Part shown: in pieces, positions 1 through 6,374 of the stretch
Layout of the letters: each line of letters begins with the position of its first letter
How positions within the stretch are numbered: the stretch's first letter is position 1
DNA from: Acinetobacter johnsonii CIP 64.6
GTDB taxonomy: Bacteria; Pseudomonadota; Gammaproteobacteria; Pseudomonadales; Moraxellaceae
DNA length: 54,282 nt
Reading direction: 5' to 3'
Assembly (NCBI RefSeq): GCF_000368045.1
Contig: NZ_KB849236.1
Span: 167,448-221,729 of the forward strand
Translations under genes and position numbers: made by a program
The notes under the pieces: model-generated
The model's input: only the letters and a program-made list of their open reading frames with translations
Databases searched by the model: none
What the model was told of the DNA's origin: nothing

Positions 1-33
1 TCGATCTTTATTGTTATGGATAAAATCCACCAT
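1..33 (-). CDS. IS3-family transposase OrfB, first 11 codons only
   Basis: Starting from the ATG that overlaps the orfA stop, the minus strand reads M-V-D-F-I-H-N-N-K-D-R before the window ends. This matches the usual beginning of IS3-family OrfB (a VDFI...H/N...DR stretch that precedes the GVEPIC motif). The DDE catalytic domain would lie off the left edge. The frame is -1 relative to orfA and stays open back to the slippery heptamer, so both separate translation and frameshifted fusion are possible. Confidence 0.7.
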   Translation of the reverse strand, partial: MVDFIHNNKDR

Positions 34-350
34 TATTTGTGTGGGCGGTCGAGCTCCGCCTGGGCGAAAAAAGCGGCTGCTTTACGTAGAATTTCATTGG
101 CACGCTTTAATTCTTTAATTTCACGTTCCATTTGCCTCATTTTTTCTTGATCAGATATCTGTTGTACTTTAATAGGATTTTGCTGATCTAAATGCTTTTG
201 ATGCCAGGCACGAAGTGTTTCAGGAGTACAACCAATCTTAGGCGCAATTGCTGTGATTGCAGCCCAAGTAGAAGGATAATCTTTTTCAGATTCAATCAAT
301 AATTGAACCGATCTTTCTCTGATTTCAGGGGTATATTTTAATTTTGTCAT
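33..350 (-). CDS. IS3-family transposase OrfA
   Basis: A 105-residue protein that supplies the DNA-binding part of an IS3 transposase. The N-terminal half (about residues 1-55) is the helix-turn-helix domain starting MTKLKYTPEIRERSV, with IGCTPETLRAWHQ as recognition region. Residues 68-95 form a leucine-zipper-like coiled coil (EKMRQMEREIKELKRANEILRK split by hydrophobic heptads) used for multimerisation in this family. The C-terminus AELDRPHK is characteristic. Its TAA stop overlaps the ATG of orfB (TAATG). A T TTT TTC heptamer at about 66-72 (minus strand) is in the right phase for a -1 shift to make the OrfAB transposase. Confidence 0.9.
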   Translation of the reverse strand: MTKLKYTPEIRERSVQLLIESEKDYPSTWAAITAIAPKIGCTPETLRAWHQKHLDQQNPIKVQQISDQEKMRQMEREIKELKRANEILRKAAAFFAQAELDRPHK

Positions 351-401
351 CGGGATAGTCTCTCAGAATATTGACTCTCCGACAAACCCGGTACGGTTCA
401 G

Positions 402-512
402 TTAGACAATGAAATTAATCCTGAAACAAAGTCATACACTGATATTCATTTAAAAAACTTAACTGACGATGAAGCGGAAACAGAACGTAATTTTCAAGAA
501 GGTGATATTTAA
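402..512 (+). pseudogene. C-terminal remnant of a gene interrupted by the IS3 element
   Basis: From the IS end an open frame continues for 36 codons (L-D-N-E-I-N-P-E-T-K-S-Y ... F-Q-E-G-D-I) to a TAA that overlaps the ATG of the effector gene (TAATG). The overlap and shared polarity show that this was the gene immediately upstream in the effector operon. The acidic tail has no motif I can assign. By position it could be a VgrG, PAAR or adaptor-type protein that loads the effector, but that is inference from typical T6SS effector operons. Its 5' part is either beyond the IS or lost. Confidence 0.6.
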
Positions 513-2092
513 TGGCTAATTTACCTTCTGTTCCTGCAAATGCAACTAAACCTGTTAATCCCCATGTCTCCCAACAACAACTTAAAAAAGCTGATGATGA
601 TGTTGGTAAATGGTTTATGGGCTTACTTGATGGCAGCGGGACAGGTCCAAGTCAGATTATTGTGACTGCTGTTTTAGGTTGTGTTCCTGTAGTAGGTCAA
701 TTATTTGACCTAAGGGATTTGATTAGAGGCATTATTTTAGTTTCAGCAAATCCTACAAATGTTATGGGCTGGGTGGATTTAGTCATTACGCTGATAGGAT
801 GTATCCCAGGTTTTGGTGATGCATTTAAAGCTGGGTTTAAGTTGGCTAAAAATGGGGCAAATGCAGAACGTGTCTTTGATGCAATGCGTAAATATGCCAA
901 GATCGATCCCAAAAAAGCACTCAAAGAAATAAATTGGAATAAGTTAAAAAATGAGTGTATTTCTTTACTCAATAAAATGATTGATGAGATTGTTGATGTA
1001 CTTGATTCTTGGTTAGCTAAACAGGTTATAGGTCGCCCAAAGGTCAATGAAGTAATCAAAATGTTTACTCAGGTAAAAAAAGATGCGCCTAAGTATATGA
1101 ACGCTGCATTTGCTGAAATTCAAAAAACTGTCAATCAAATGCTAAATATGCATCCACCTTTACCATCAACTGCTGTTGGTAAAGCTAGCCAACAAGTTCC
1201 TGCAAGACCTGTCGTGCCTAGAGGTGGTGGAAAAGGGGCAACACCTCCTCCTGCTCAAAGGCCTTCAAATCCTCAACGAGGTGGTGCGCAACAACAAGTT
1301 AAAAATAATGCGCCTACTGCTCAAAGTTCAGCAGCTGCAAAAGCAAAAAAAAGCCATGAAATACGTCAAGCAAAGAAAAAGCGTTGGTCTACTGGCGTGC
1401 CAGCCGAACATATCGTTGATTATTATTCGAAAGAAAAGCGTAAATCTTTACGTAAGGTCAATGATAATGGACGTTTGATTGAGGAGTATGAGCGTTTAAA
1501 GCGTAATGCGGCTGGTGATCGGATACGTAAGCAAGATATTAACCAAACCGGTATAGATCATTTATGGTTTGGTAACCATAAAGGGCGTAAATATTTAGTA
1601 GGCGAAACGAAGGGAAGTATTTTTGGTCACTTTTCTTTTTTGGCTGGTATGGCACAATCCGATGCTAAGGCTATTGAAGGAAATCGTTCTGAGATTGGAA
1701 ATATTTTTAACGAAAAAACTGAATATAATGAAAATTCAGGCTTAGGAAAGAGATCAACCAGTGCTGAGACTTCAATTAAAAATGAAAGTGCTTTGGAAGG
1801 GAGTAAAGGTAAAGCGGGTCTAGGCGGAACTAAGACGAAAGGTCGTCAAATGAGTCATAAATGGATTGGAGCCTCATTAAAAGAGGATAACTCAGTTTCT
1901 GCTACACATAAGAATACTATATCTGCAAATATTATAATTGCTCTACGTAATTTGTCATATCCAACAATATATAACCGTGAAATTTATATGGTAACAGGAA
2001 AACAATATGAGCAACATGATCGATCAAAAGGTAAATCACATAATATTCAGATGCCTCTAATTTTTTTACCCGATAATATTTTAGTTGAATAG
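512..2092 (+). CDS. Probable T6SS/polymorphic nuclease effector with a C-terminal PD-(D/E)xK domain (PoNe-like)
   Basis: A 526-residue modular protein. Residues ~48-110 are hydrophobic (VVGQLFDLRDLIRG, then GCIPGFGDAFKAG), a membrane-active pre-toxin segment seen in many polymorphic toxins. Residues ~220-290 are a Pro/Gln/Ala-rich, basic linker. The C-terminal domain shows a nuclease pattern: D349 in GIDHLWF, E365-x-K367 in GETKGS, and a later QMSHKWI motif (446-452) common in restriction-endonuclease-fold toxins. Two DUF1911-type immunity genes follow at once, the pairing described for PoNe DNase effectors and PoNi immunity proteins. I see no signal peptide and no T6SS structural gene in the window, so delivery by T6SS is inferred. 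The start codon overlaps the stop of the interrupted upstream gene. Confidence 0.75.
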   Translation: MANLPSVPANATKPVNPHVSQQQLKKADDDVGKWFMGLLDGSGTGPSQIIVTAVLGCVPVVGQLFDLRDLIRGIILVSANPTNVMGWVDLVITLIGCIPGFGDAFKAGFKLAKNGANAERVFDAMRKYAKIDPKKALKEINWNKLKNECISLLNKMIDEIVDVLDSWLAKQVIGRPKVNEVIKMFTQVKKDAPKYMNAAFAEIQKTVNQMLNMHPPLPSTAVGKASQQVPARPVVPRGGGKGATPPPAQRPSNPQRGGAQQQVKNNAPTAQSSAAAKAKKSHEIRQAKKKRWSTGVPAEHIVDYYSKEKRKSLRKVNDNGRLIEEYERLKRNAAGDRIRKQDINQTGIDHLWFGNHKGRKYLVGETKGSIFGHFSFLAGMAQSDAKAIEGNRSEIGNIFNEKTEYNENSGLGKRSTSAETSIKNESALEGSKGKAGLGGTKTKGRQMSHKWIGASLKEDNSVSATHKNTISANIIIALRNLSYPTIYNREIYMVTGKQYEQHDRSKGKSHNIQMPLIFLPDNILVE

Positions 2093-2102
2093 AGAGTCAT
2101 AT

Positions 2103-3110
2103 ATGGAGTTGTTAAGCAAAAGTGATTGGGAGTCGTTAAGACGCGAACCATATCAAAAGTTCAAGGATTATGAATACACTATTAAGCAAGCTTTAGAATC
2201 AACCCTAACAATTGCTGAAAGACTAAATGACAAAGATTTTTTAAAAGACAAACCCAAAGGTGCGGTTTATTTATCATCTAATCACTTTTTTGAGGCTTCT
2301 TTAGAGCTTGAATTCTTTAGTTATTCAGCAGGTGTTCCTGTAAATGTATTATCTGAATATTTTCCAAATGTTATTTATGCTCTTAAAAAATTAGAATTTT
2401 TTCATTTAGATTTTCACAAAAGCGGTGAATCCGATGGACATCTAGTCCCACATTTAGAGTTAGTTACAAGTGAATATTGGGAAGCACTACAGTTAGTCTG
2501 CTTTTCGATACTGTTTGCTCAACCTGAACATTTACCTACGATCATGGATATTTTGGCTTATGAAAATGACGAACAAGATGCTCTATTAGATAAGTTGGTA
2601 TCACCTTGGTTACCAGAGCGAGATATTTCGAATATTTATTTAAGACAGTTGCCTTATCGAAAACTAGATAAAGTCTTTTCAGCCAAAGAAGAAGACAGAC
2701 CAAAACTGATGTCACAGTATTTGGATGAATGGTATGGAGCCAGTAAACGAGAGCCTTATCATGATCGGCATAAGAGTAGTCAATTTCCAGGCTATTGGTC
2801 GCTTGAAGCAGCGGCAGTTACCGTTGTATTGAGAATAGATGATAGTAGTTATCGGGATAAACCTTATTATCCAAAAGACTTGGTTGATTATGCTCGAAGC
2901 CAATATACGCCTTTAGATCAACAAGGTAATGCTGAGGATGGTGACAAGCGTTTACGTTGTTTTGCAGGTGAAATATGCCCTCAATCTGGTGAATGGTATA
3001 GCCCAGCAAACAACATGGATAAACGTCATTTTAACCAAGGTGATGTGATGCCCGAGATTCCAAATAATGCTTGGGGTGAAACGATTTGGTATTTGGATTT
3101 AAGTCATTGA
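2103..3110 (+). CDS. DUF1911-type (PoNi-like) immunity protein, full-length copy
   Basis: A 335-residue cytoplasmic protein expected to neutralise the upstream nuclease. The start chosen is the ATG 10 bases after the effector stop, preceded by GAGAG. An in-frame TTG at 2085 also exists, but the ATG aligns with the start of the second copy (M-x-x-L-x-x-x-D-W). The N-terminal half resembles DUF1910. Residues ~230-265 carry the DUF1911 signature GYWSLEAAAVTVVLRIDD followed by YYPKDLVDYAR. A C-terminal extension after residue ~277 has C286 and C292 (CFAGEIC) and a GDVMPEIP...W-x-x-T-I-W pattern typical of small add-on modules of immunity proteins. A hairpin terminator follows. Confidence 0.75.
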   Translation: MELLSKSDWESLRREPYQKFKDYEYTIKQALESTLTIAERLNDKDFLKDKPKGAVYLSSNHFFEASLELEFFSYSAGVPVNVLSEYFPNVIYALKKLEFFHLDFHKSGESDGHLVPHLELVTSEYWEALQLVCFSILFAQPEHLPTIMDILAYENDEQDALLDKLVSPWLPERDISNIYLRQLPYRKLDKVFSAKEEDRPKLMSQYLDEWYGASKREPYHDRHKSSQFPGYWSLEAAAVTVVLRIDDSSYRDKPYYPKDLVDYARSQYTPLDQQGNAEDGDKRLRCFAGEICPQSGEWYSPANNMDKRHFNQGDVMPEIPNNAWGETIWYLDLSH

Positions 3111-3120
3111 TATGAATTTA

Positions 3121-3146
3121 AAGGAACTGATGAGGTTCCTTTTTTA
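3121..3146 (+). terminator. Rho-independent terminator after the first immunity gene
   Basis: AAGGAAC and GTTCCTT form a 7-bp stem around a 7-base loop, followed by a run of T. It separates the first immunity gene from the second, so the second probably has its own promoter or depends on read-through. Confidence 0.7.
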
Positions 3147-3230
3147 TAAAAATTTTCTGGCGTTTAGAGTAATAAGATTGATTTGGGAGAAATTTTTAAT
3201 TACTCAATTAAACTGTTATTGAGTAGGTTT

Positions 3231-4082
3231 ATGGATATTTTAACATTAGATGATTGGAATAATTTTCATAGAGAAAATTATCAAAGTCATAAAGATTATA
3301 ATTCACGAATAGATGCTATTTTTAGAAAGATTTCGATAGGAGTTAAAACATTAAGCAATCCAGAGAATATCCCTAGCAATCGTTTGACTGGGTTATCTAT
3401 GGCATCAAATACTTTGGCTAAACTATCCTTGGAAAGTTTATTAATTAGCTATACTGCAGGATTACCTGTTAAAAATCTTGCATCATTTTTTCCAACTATA
3501 GTCGAATATTGGAATATACATGCGAAACACCATATCAATTTTCATGAAAGTAGTGAATGTGACGGCCATTTAGTACCGCATTTAGAGTTGATTACAGACG
3601 AATATTGGGAAGCTCTACAGTTGGTCTGCTTTTCGATTCTGTTTACTCAACTTGAACATTTACCTACAATTATGGATATTTTGGCTTATGAAAATGATGA
3701 ACAAGATGCATTATTAGACAAGTTAGTTTCTCCTTGGTTACCAGACCGAGATATTTCGAATATTTATTTAAGACAGTTGCCTTATCGCAAACTAGATAAA
3801 GTATTTGCAGCAAAAGAAGAAGACCGACCTAAGTTGATGTCACAGTATTTGGATAAATGGTATGGTTCTAGCAAACGCGAGCCGTATCATGACCGACATA
3901 AGAGTAGTTTTTTCCCAGGCTATTGGTCGCTTGAAGCAGCGGCAGTTACCGTTGTATTGAGAATAGATGATAGGAGTTATCGGGATAAACCCTATTATCC
4001 TAAAGACTTGGTTGATTATGCCCGAAGCCAATATACGTCTTTAGATCAACAAGGTAATACTATGATCAAAGAATTACGATAA
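3231..4082 (+). CDS. Second DUF1911-type immunity protein, C-terminally shortened mosaic copy
   Basis: A 283-residue paralogue of the preceding gene. The ATG at 3231 has a GAGTAGG ribosome site and matches the paralogue's start. An upstream in-frame TTG (3183) is less likely. The first ~110 residues differ strongly from copy one. From the H-E-L/H-L-E-L region (about nucleotide 3580) to Q-Q-G-N (about 4057) the two are nearly identical even at the DNA level. The reading then diverges to T-M-I-K-E-L-R-stop, so the cysteine-containing C-terminal module of copy one is missing. It may protect against a related toxin variant or be a decaying duplicate. A strong terminator follows. Confidence 0.72.
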   Translation: MDILTLDDWNNFHRENYQSHKDYNSRIDAIFRKISIGVKTLSNPENIPSNRLTGLSMASNTLAKLSLESLLISYTAGLPVKNLASFFPTIVEYWNIHAKHHINFHESSECDGHLVPHLELITDEYWEALQLVCFSILFTQLEHLPTIMDILAYENDEQDALLDKLVSPWLPDRDISNIYLRQLPYRKLDKVFAAKEEDRPKLMSQYLDKWYGSSKREPYHDRHKSSFFPGYWSLEAAAVTVVLRIDDRSYRDKPYYPKDLVDYARSQYTSLDQQGNTMIKELR

Positions 4083-4100
4083 TTTGTTTCTAATAGAAAA

Positions 4101-4130
4101 AAGGCTGCAAATAGCAGCCTTTTTATTTTT
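4101..4130. terminator. Bidirectional terminator between the immunity gene and nrdB
   Basis: AAGGCTGC and GCAGCCTT pair around a 5-base loop, with A-rich sequence on one side and a T-run on the other. It can end both the plus-strand immunity transcript and the converging nrdB transcript. Confidence 0.8.
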
Positions 4131-4168
4131 TCATCTATGACAACTTATGTGTCACGTGATGTTTTACC

Positions 4169-5452
4169 TTACCAGCTCAACGCACCGCCAGTCTGATAAT
4201 CTGTCACACGCGTTTCGAAGAAGTTCTTCTCTTTACGCAAGTCCATCATTTCAGACATCCACTGGAATGGATTGTTCACACCAGCAAACTGCTCAGGCAA
4301 GCCCAACTGAGCTAAACGACGGTTACAGATGAATTTCAAGTATTCTTCCATCATCGCAGCATTCATACCCAATACACCACGTGGCATAGTGTCACGCGCA
4401 TATTCGATTTCAAGCATTGTTCCTTCAAGAATCATTTGAATGATTTCTTCTTGGAATTCAGCAGTCCACAAGCTTGGGTTTTCGATCTTGATTTGGTTAA
4501 TCATATCGATACCAAAGTTCAAGTGCATCGACTCATCACGTAAGATGTATTGGAATTGCTCAGCAACACCATTCATCTTATTACGACGGCCCATCGACAA
4601 GATTTGGCTGAAACCACAGTAGAAGAAGATCCCTTCAAGGACACAGTAGAACGCGATCAAGTTGCGAAGCAAAATTTGGTCGTTTTCAGGTGTACCAGTT
4701 TGGAAAGTAGGATCACTTAAAGACTGCGTATATTTCAAGCCCCAAGCTGCTTTACGCGCAACTGATGGAACTTCGCGATACATGTTGAAGACTTCGCCTT
4801 CGTCCATACCTAAAGATTCGATACAGTATTGGTAAGCGTGAGTATGAATAGCTTCTTCAAACGCTTGACGCAAAATGTACTGACGGCATTCAGGGTTGGT
4901 GATGTGACGGTAAATCGCCAACACCAAGTTATTTGCAACCAATGAGTCTGCTGTAGAGAAGAAACCAAGTGAGCGCATAACAATGGTACGTTCGTCTTCA
5001 GTTAAGCCATTTTCAGACTTCCAAAGCGCAATGTCATGGTTCATGTTGACTTCTTGTGGCATCCAGTGGTTTGCACAACCGTCTAGATATTTCTGCCAAG
5101 CCCATTCGTATTTGAACGGTACAAGTTGGTTTAAGTCCGCACGACAGTTAATCATCGCTTTGTCGTCAACTTGTACACGTTGTGCACCCATTTCTAGTTC
5201 TTCTAGACCTGGAGCAACATCTAAACTTTCTAAGGCGTTAGATGCTCTTGCCAATGGATCGGCTGGATTTGTTGATCGGCTTCGAGGGGTTGAAGTGGGT
5301 TGTGCAGTTGCCACATTCTTCTGTGGTTGCTCTGCAGCAGATACCATCTGCGGATTAGCCGCTTTTTGCGGTTCGACGGGCGCAGACTTGTGTTCAGGTG
5401 CAGCCGGTTTTTGCGAATCATCTTCGAAATCGTCCCAACTTAGGATAGACAT
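4169..5452 (-). CDS. nrdB: Class Ia ribonucleotide reductase, beta (radical) subunit
   Basis: NrdB holds the diiron-tyrosyl radical that NrdA uses to reduce ribonucleoside diphosphates in the cytoplasm. The diiron ligands and radical tyrosine are recognisable by alignment to E. coli: D in MNHDIALW, E and H in FEEAIHTHAY whose last residue is the radical Tyr122 equivalent, E in LEGIFFYCG, and E/H in RDESMHLNFG. The C-terminus (TRVTDYQTGGALSW) keeps the tyrosine used for radical transfer and binding to NrdA. At 427 residues it is about 50 longer than E. coli NrdB. The excess is an N-terminal Ala/Pro/Gln-rich tail (~15-70) of low complexity. nrdB is not adjacent to nrdA: about 0.9 kb with two small genes lies between them. 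Confidence 0.96.
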   Translation of the reverse strand: MSILSWDDFEDDSQKPAAPEHKSAPVEPQKAANPQMVSAAEQPQKNVATAQPTSTPRSRSTNPADPLARASNALESLDVAPGLEELEMGAQRVQVDDKAMINCRADLNQLVPFKYEWAWQKYLDGCANHWMPQEVNMNHDIALWKSENGLTEDERTIVMRSLGFFSTADSLVANNLVLAIYRHITNPECRQYILRQAFEEAIHTHAYQYCIESLGMDEGEVFNMYREVPSVARKAAWGLKYTQSLSDPTFQTGTPENDQILLRNLIAFYCVLEGIFFYCGFSQILSMGRRNKMNGVAEQFQYILRDESMHLNFGIDMINQIKIENPSLWTAEFQEEIIQMILEGTMLEIEYARDTMPRGVLGMNAAMMEEYLKFICNRRLAQLGLPEQFAGVNNPFQWMSEMMDLRKEKNFFETRVTDYQTGGALSW

Positions 5453-5522
5453 ATCAATTCTCTCTACGTTGCTTTATATCTTTTATCGACATCCAGCAGT
5501 GCTGAGATGTCTTACTATACGC

Positions 5523-5547
5523 TTAATTTGTGAAAGCAAAATTAAGT
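5523..5547. repeat. Hairpin upstream of nrdB
   Basis: CTTAATTT and AAATTAAG form an 8-bp inverted repeat around a 9-base spacer in the 137-base gap between nrdB and the small membrane-peptide gene. It could be an operator, a weak terminator for the peptide gene, or part of the nrdB leader. There is no T-run on the minus strand, so the role is undecided. Confidence 0.4.
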
Positions 5548-5589
5548 TTTGCCAATCATTGTTCTAAAACTGTGCATAGAACGTGATTC

Positions 5590-5727
5590 TCACGACTTAT
5601 TTTGCTTTCGCTTTTTGCTTTGGTTTGCTTTTACCCAAAAGTAGGCAATGGGCATATAAAACAAAACCACAAAGGAAATCACCAAGGTCGCAAGACCTAA
5701 CATATAGTTATGTGTCATATGGAGCAT
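5590..5727 (-). CDS. 45-residue single-pass membrane peptide, unknown function
   Basis: On the minus strand an ATG at 5727 is preceded by AAAGGAACCCACC, a good ribosome site at normal spacing. It opens a 45-codon frame ending TGA. The product runs MLHMTHNYMLGLATLVISFV through a ~20-residue hydrophobic segment (about 9-31, with a Pro at 26) to a basic tail rich in Lys, Arg and Gln (K-A-N-Q-S-K-K-R-K-Q-N-K-S). The positive tail predicts a cytoplasmic C-terminus. It lies upstream of nrdB and downstream of the Cas2-like gene, all in one direction. I do not recognise the family. Strong ribosome site, one clean helix and charged tail make it a believable small protein. Confidence 0.6.
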   Translation of the reverse strand: MLHMTHNYMLGLATLVISFVVLFYMPIAYFWVKANQSKKRKQNKS

Positions 5728-5751
5728 GGTGGGTTCCTTTAATGAAACATA

Positions 5752-6018
5752 TTAAATATGTTCTTGAATCCAATCACATCCTTTGAGTGATAGCCAACCT
5801 CTAAAATCTTTAGATGCTTGCAATACAAGAACGTGATCATTTTTATCTAGATGTTTATTTAACTTTTCATAAATTTCATCAGCGCTTTTAGGGGTACTGA
5901 TAAGCCAATATGATTTCATTAAATGACACCAGCTATCAAAGCTTTTTAATTCTTTGATTAAGGCTTCATAGCTTTGACCTTCCTTATAGAGGTCGTAGCT
6001 TATCGAATAAACTGCCAT
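5752..6018 (-). CDS. Small Cas2/SinR-like ferredoxin-fold protein
   Basis: An 88-residue protein with an ideal AAGGAG ribosome site. It starts MAVYSISYDLYKEGQSYEAL, i.e. a beta strand ending Y-D-L followed by a helix, as in Cas2, VapD and the SinR/Cas2-like small proteins. Later elements are SYWLISTPKSADEIYEKL (second strand plus helix) and HVLVLQASKDFRGWL (fourth strand). Cas2 proper needs the strand-1 aspartate, which is present (YD). However, there are no cas genes or repeat array in the window, so a CRISPR role is not supported. It is better read as a stand-alone Cas2/SinR-like protein, possibly toxin-like or structural. The operon partner may be the 45-residue peptide 24 bases downstream. 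Confidence 0.65.
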   Translation of the reverse strand: MAVYSISYDLYKEGQSYEALIKELKSFDSWCHLMKSYWLISTPKSADEIYEKLNKHLDKNDHVLVLQASKDFRGWLSLKGCDWIQEHI

Positions 6019-6103
6019 TTATATCTCCTTAAATATCATTCATTAGAGCAGTTGTTACCCAAAAGTCCTTGACGATATTGCGAGATCAGGCGATTATTCA
6101 CCT

Positions 6104-6182
6104 GCTTTTTACGAAGCAATATGTCGAAGAACTCGCTTCTTAGACTGGAAAGGGGATCTGTAGGAAGATTCCCTTTTTTTTA
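6104..6182 (+). ncRNA. Candidate small RNA in the nrdA side of the gap
   Basis: A plus-strand intrinsic terminator (GGGGATCT, 6-base loop, AGATTCCC, then nine T, 6152-6182) lies where no plus-strand protein gene can use it. About 80 bases upstream is a promoter-like pair TTGACG (6069-6074), 17 bases, GATTAT (6092-6097). A second small stem AAGAA/TTCTT sits between them. Together they predict a short transcript of roughly 75-80 bases. This is inference from sequence patterns, and I do not recognise it as a known RNA family. Confidence 0.35.
6152..6182 (+). terminator. Intrinsic terminator, plus strand
   Basis: An 8-bp stem (GGGGATCT/AGATTCCC with one G-U pair) and a loop of 6 are followed directly by TTTTTTTTT. 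The T-run is only on the plus strand side, so it points away from the surrounding minus-strand genes. Confidence 0.65.
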
Positions 6183-6283
6183 TGTCTAAAATTTGTCTCT
6201 TAGGATTAGTAGTAGGAATTACTTTGCCTCTGAGTTGAATTAACTATTTACATAATTAATCCAAGAATTCTAACTTTTTTAAT

Positions 6284-6374
6284 CTCCCTAAGTCCCTCTT
6301 TTAAAAGAGGGACTTTCACACCTCAATAAGTTTGGTGTAATTCCCCTCCTTTTAGGAGGGGTTAGGGGAGGTGA
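6284..6374. repeat. Acinetobacter-type intergenic palindromic repeat (REP/BIME-like)
   Basis: Two pyrimidine/purine hairpins stand back to back: CCCTCTTTT/AAAAGAGGG (about 6293-6312) and CCCCTCCT/AGGAGGGG (about 6344-6361). They are bounded by CTCCCTAAG on the left and TTAGGGGAGG on the right, which are themselves imperfect complements. This layout is typical of short dispersed repeats found between Acinetobacter genes. It lies directly after the nrdA stop and may act as its terminator or transcript stabiliser. Confidence 0.6.

Larger units (their letters stand above)
1..400 (-). mobile_element. IS3-family insertion sequence, right part only (left part off the window)
   Basis: The segment carries orfA of an IS3-type element and the first codons of orfB, read leftward. 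The outer end lies at about 371-400. Read on the minus strand it begins TGAACCGTACCGGGTTTGTC, which has the TGA start and CCGGGTTTGTCGGAG-like core common in IS3-family terminal repeats. The other end and any target duplication are outside the window, so neither completeness nor insertion polarity can be confirmed. The bases immediately after position 400 belong to an open frame that runs into the effector gene, so the element appears to have landed inside a coding sequence. Confidence 0.85.

Noticed and set aside
697..1478. Overlapping frames of 100-120 codons inside the effector gene
   Set aside because: They lie within the effector coding sequence in other frames, without ribosome sites or recognisable motifs.
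5583..5786. Plus-strand 67-codon frame beside nrdB
   Set aside because: It is antisense to the 45-residue membrane peptide gene, which has the better ribosome site and protein-like layout.
5752..6018. CRISPR-Cas locus
   Set aside because: The Cas2-like fold alone is not enough. No repeat array, cas1 or effector gene is present in the window.
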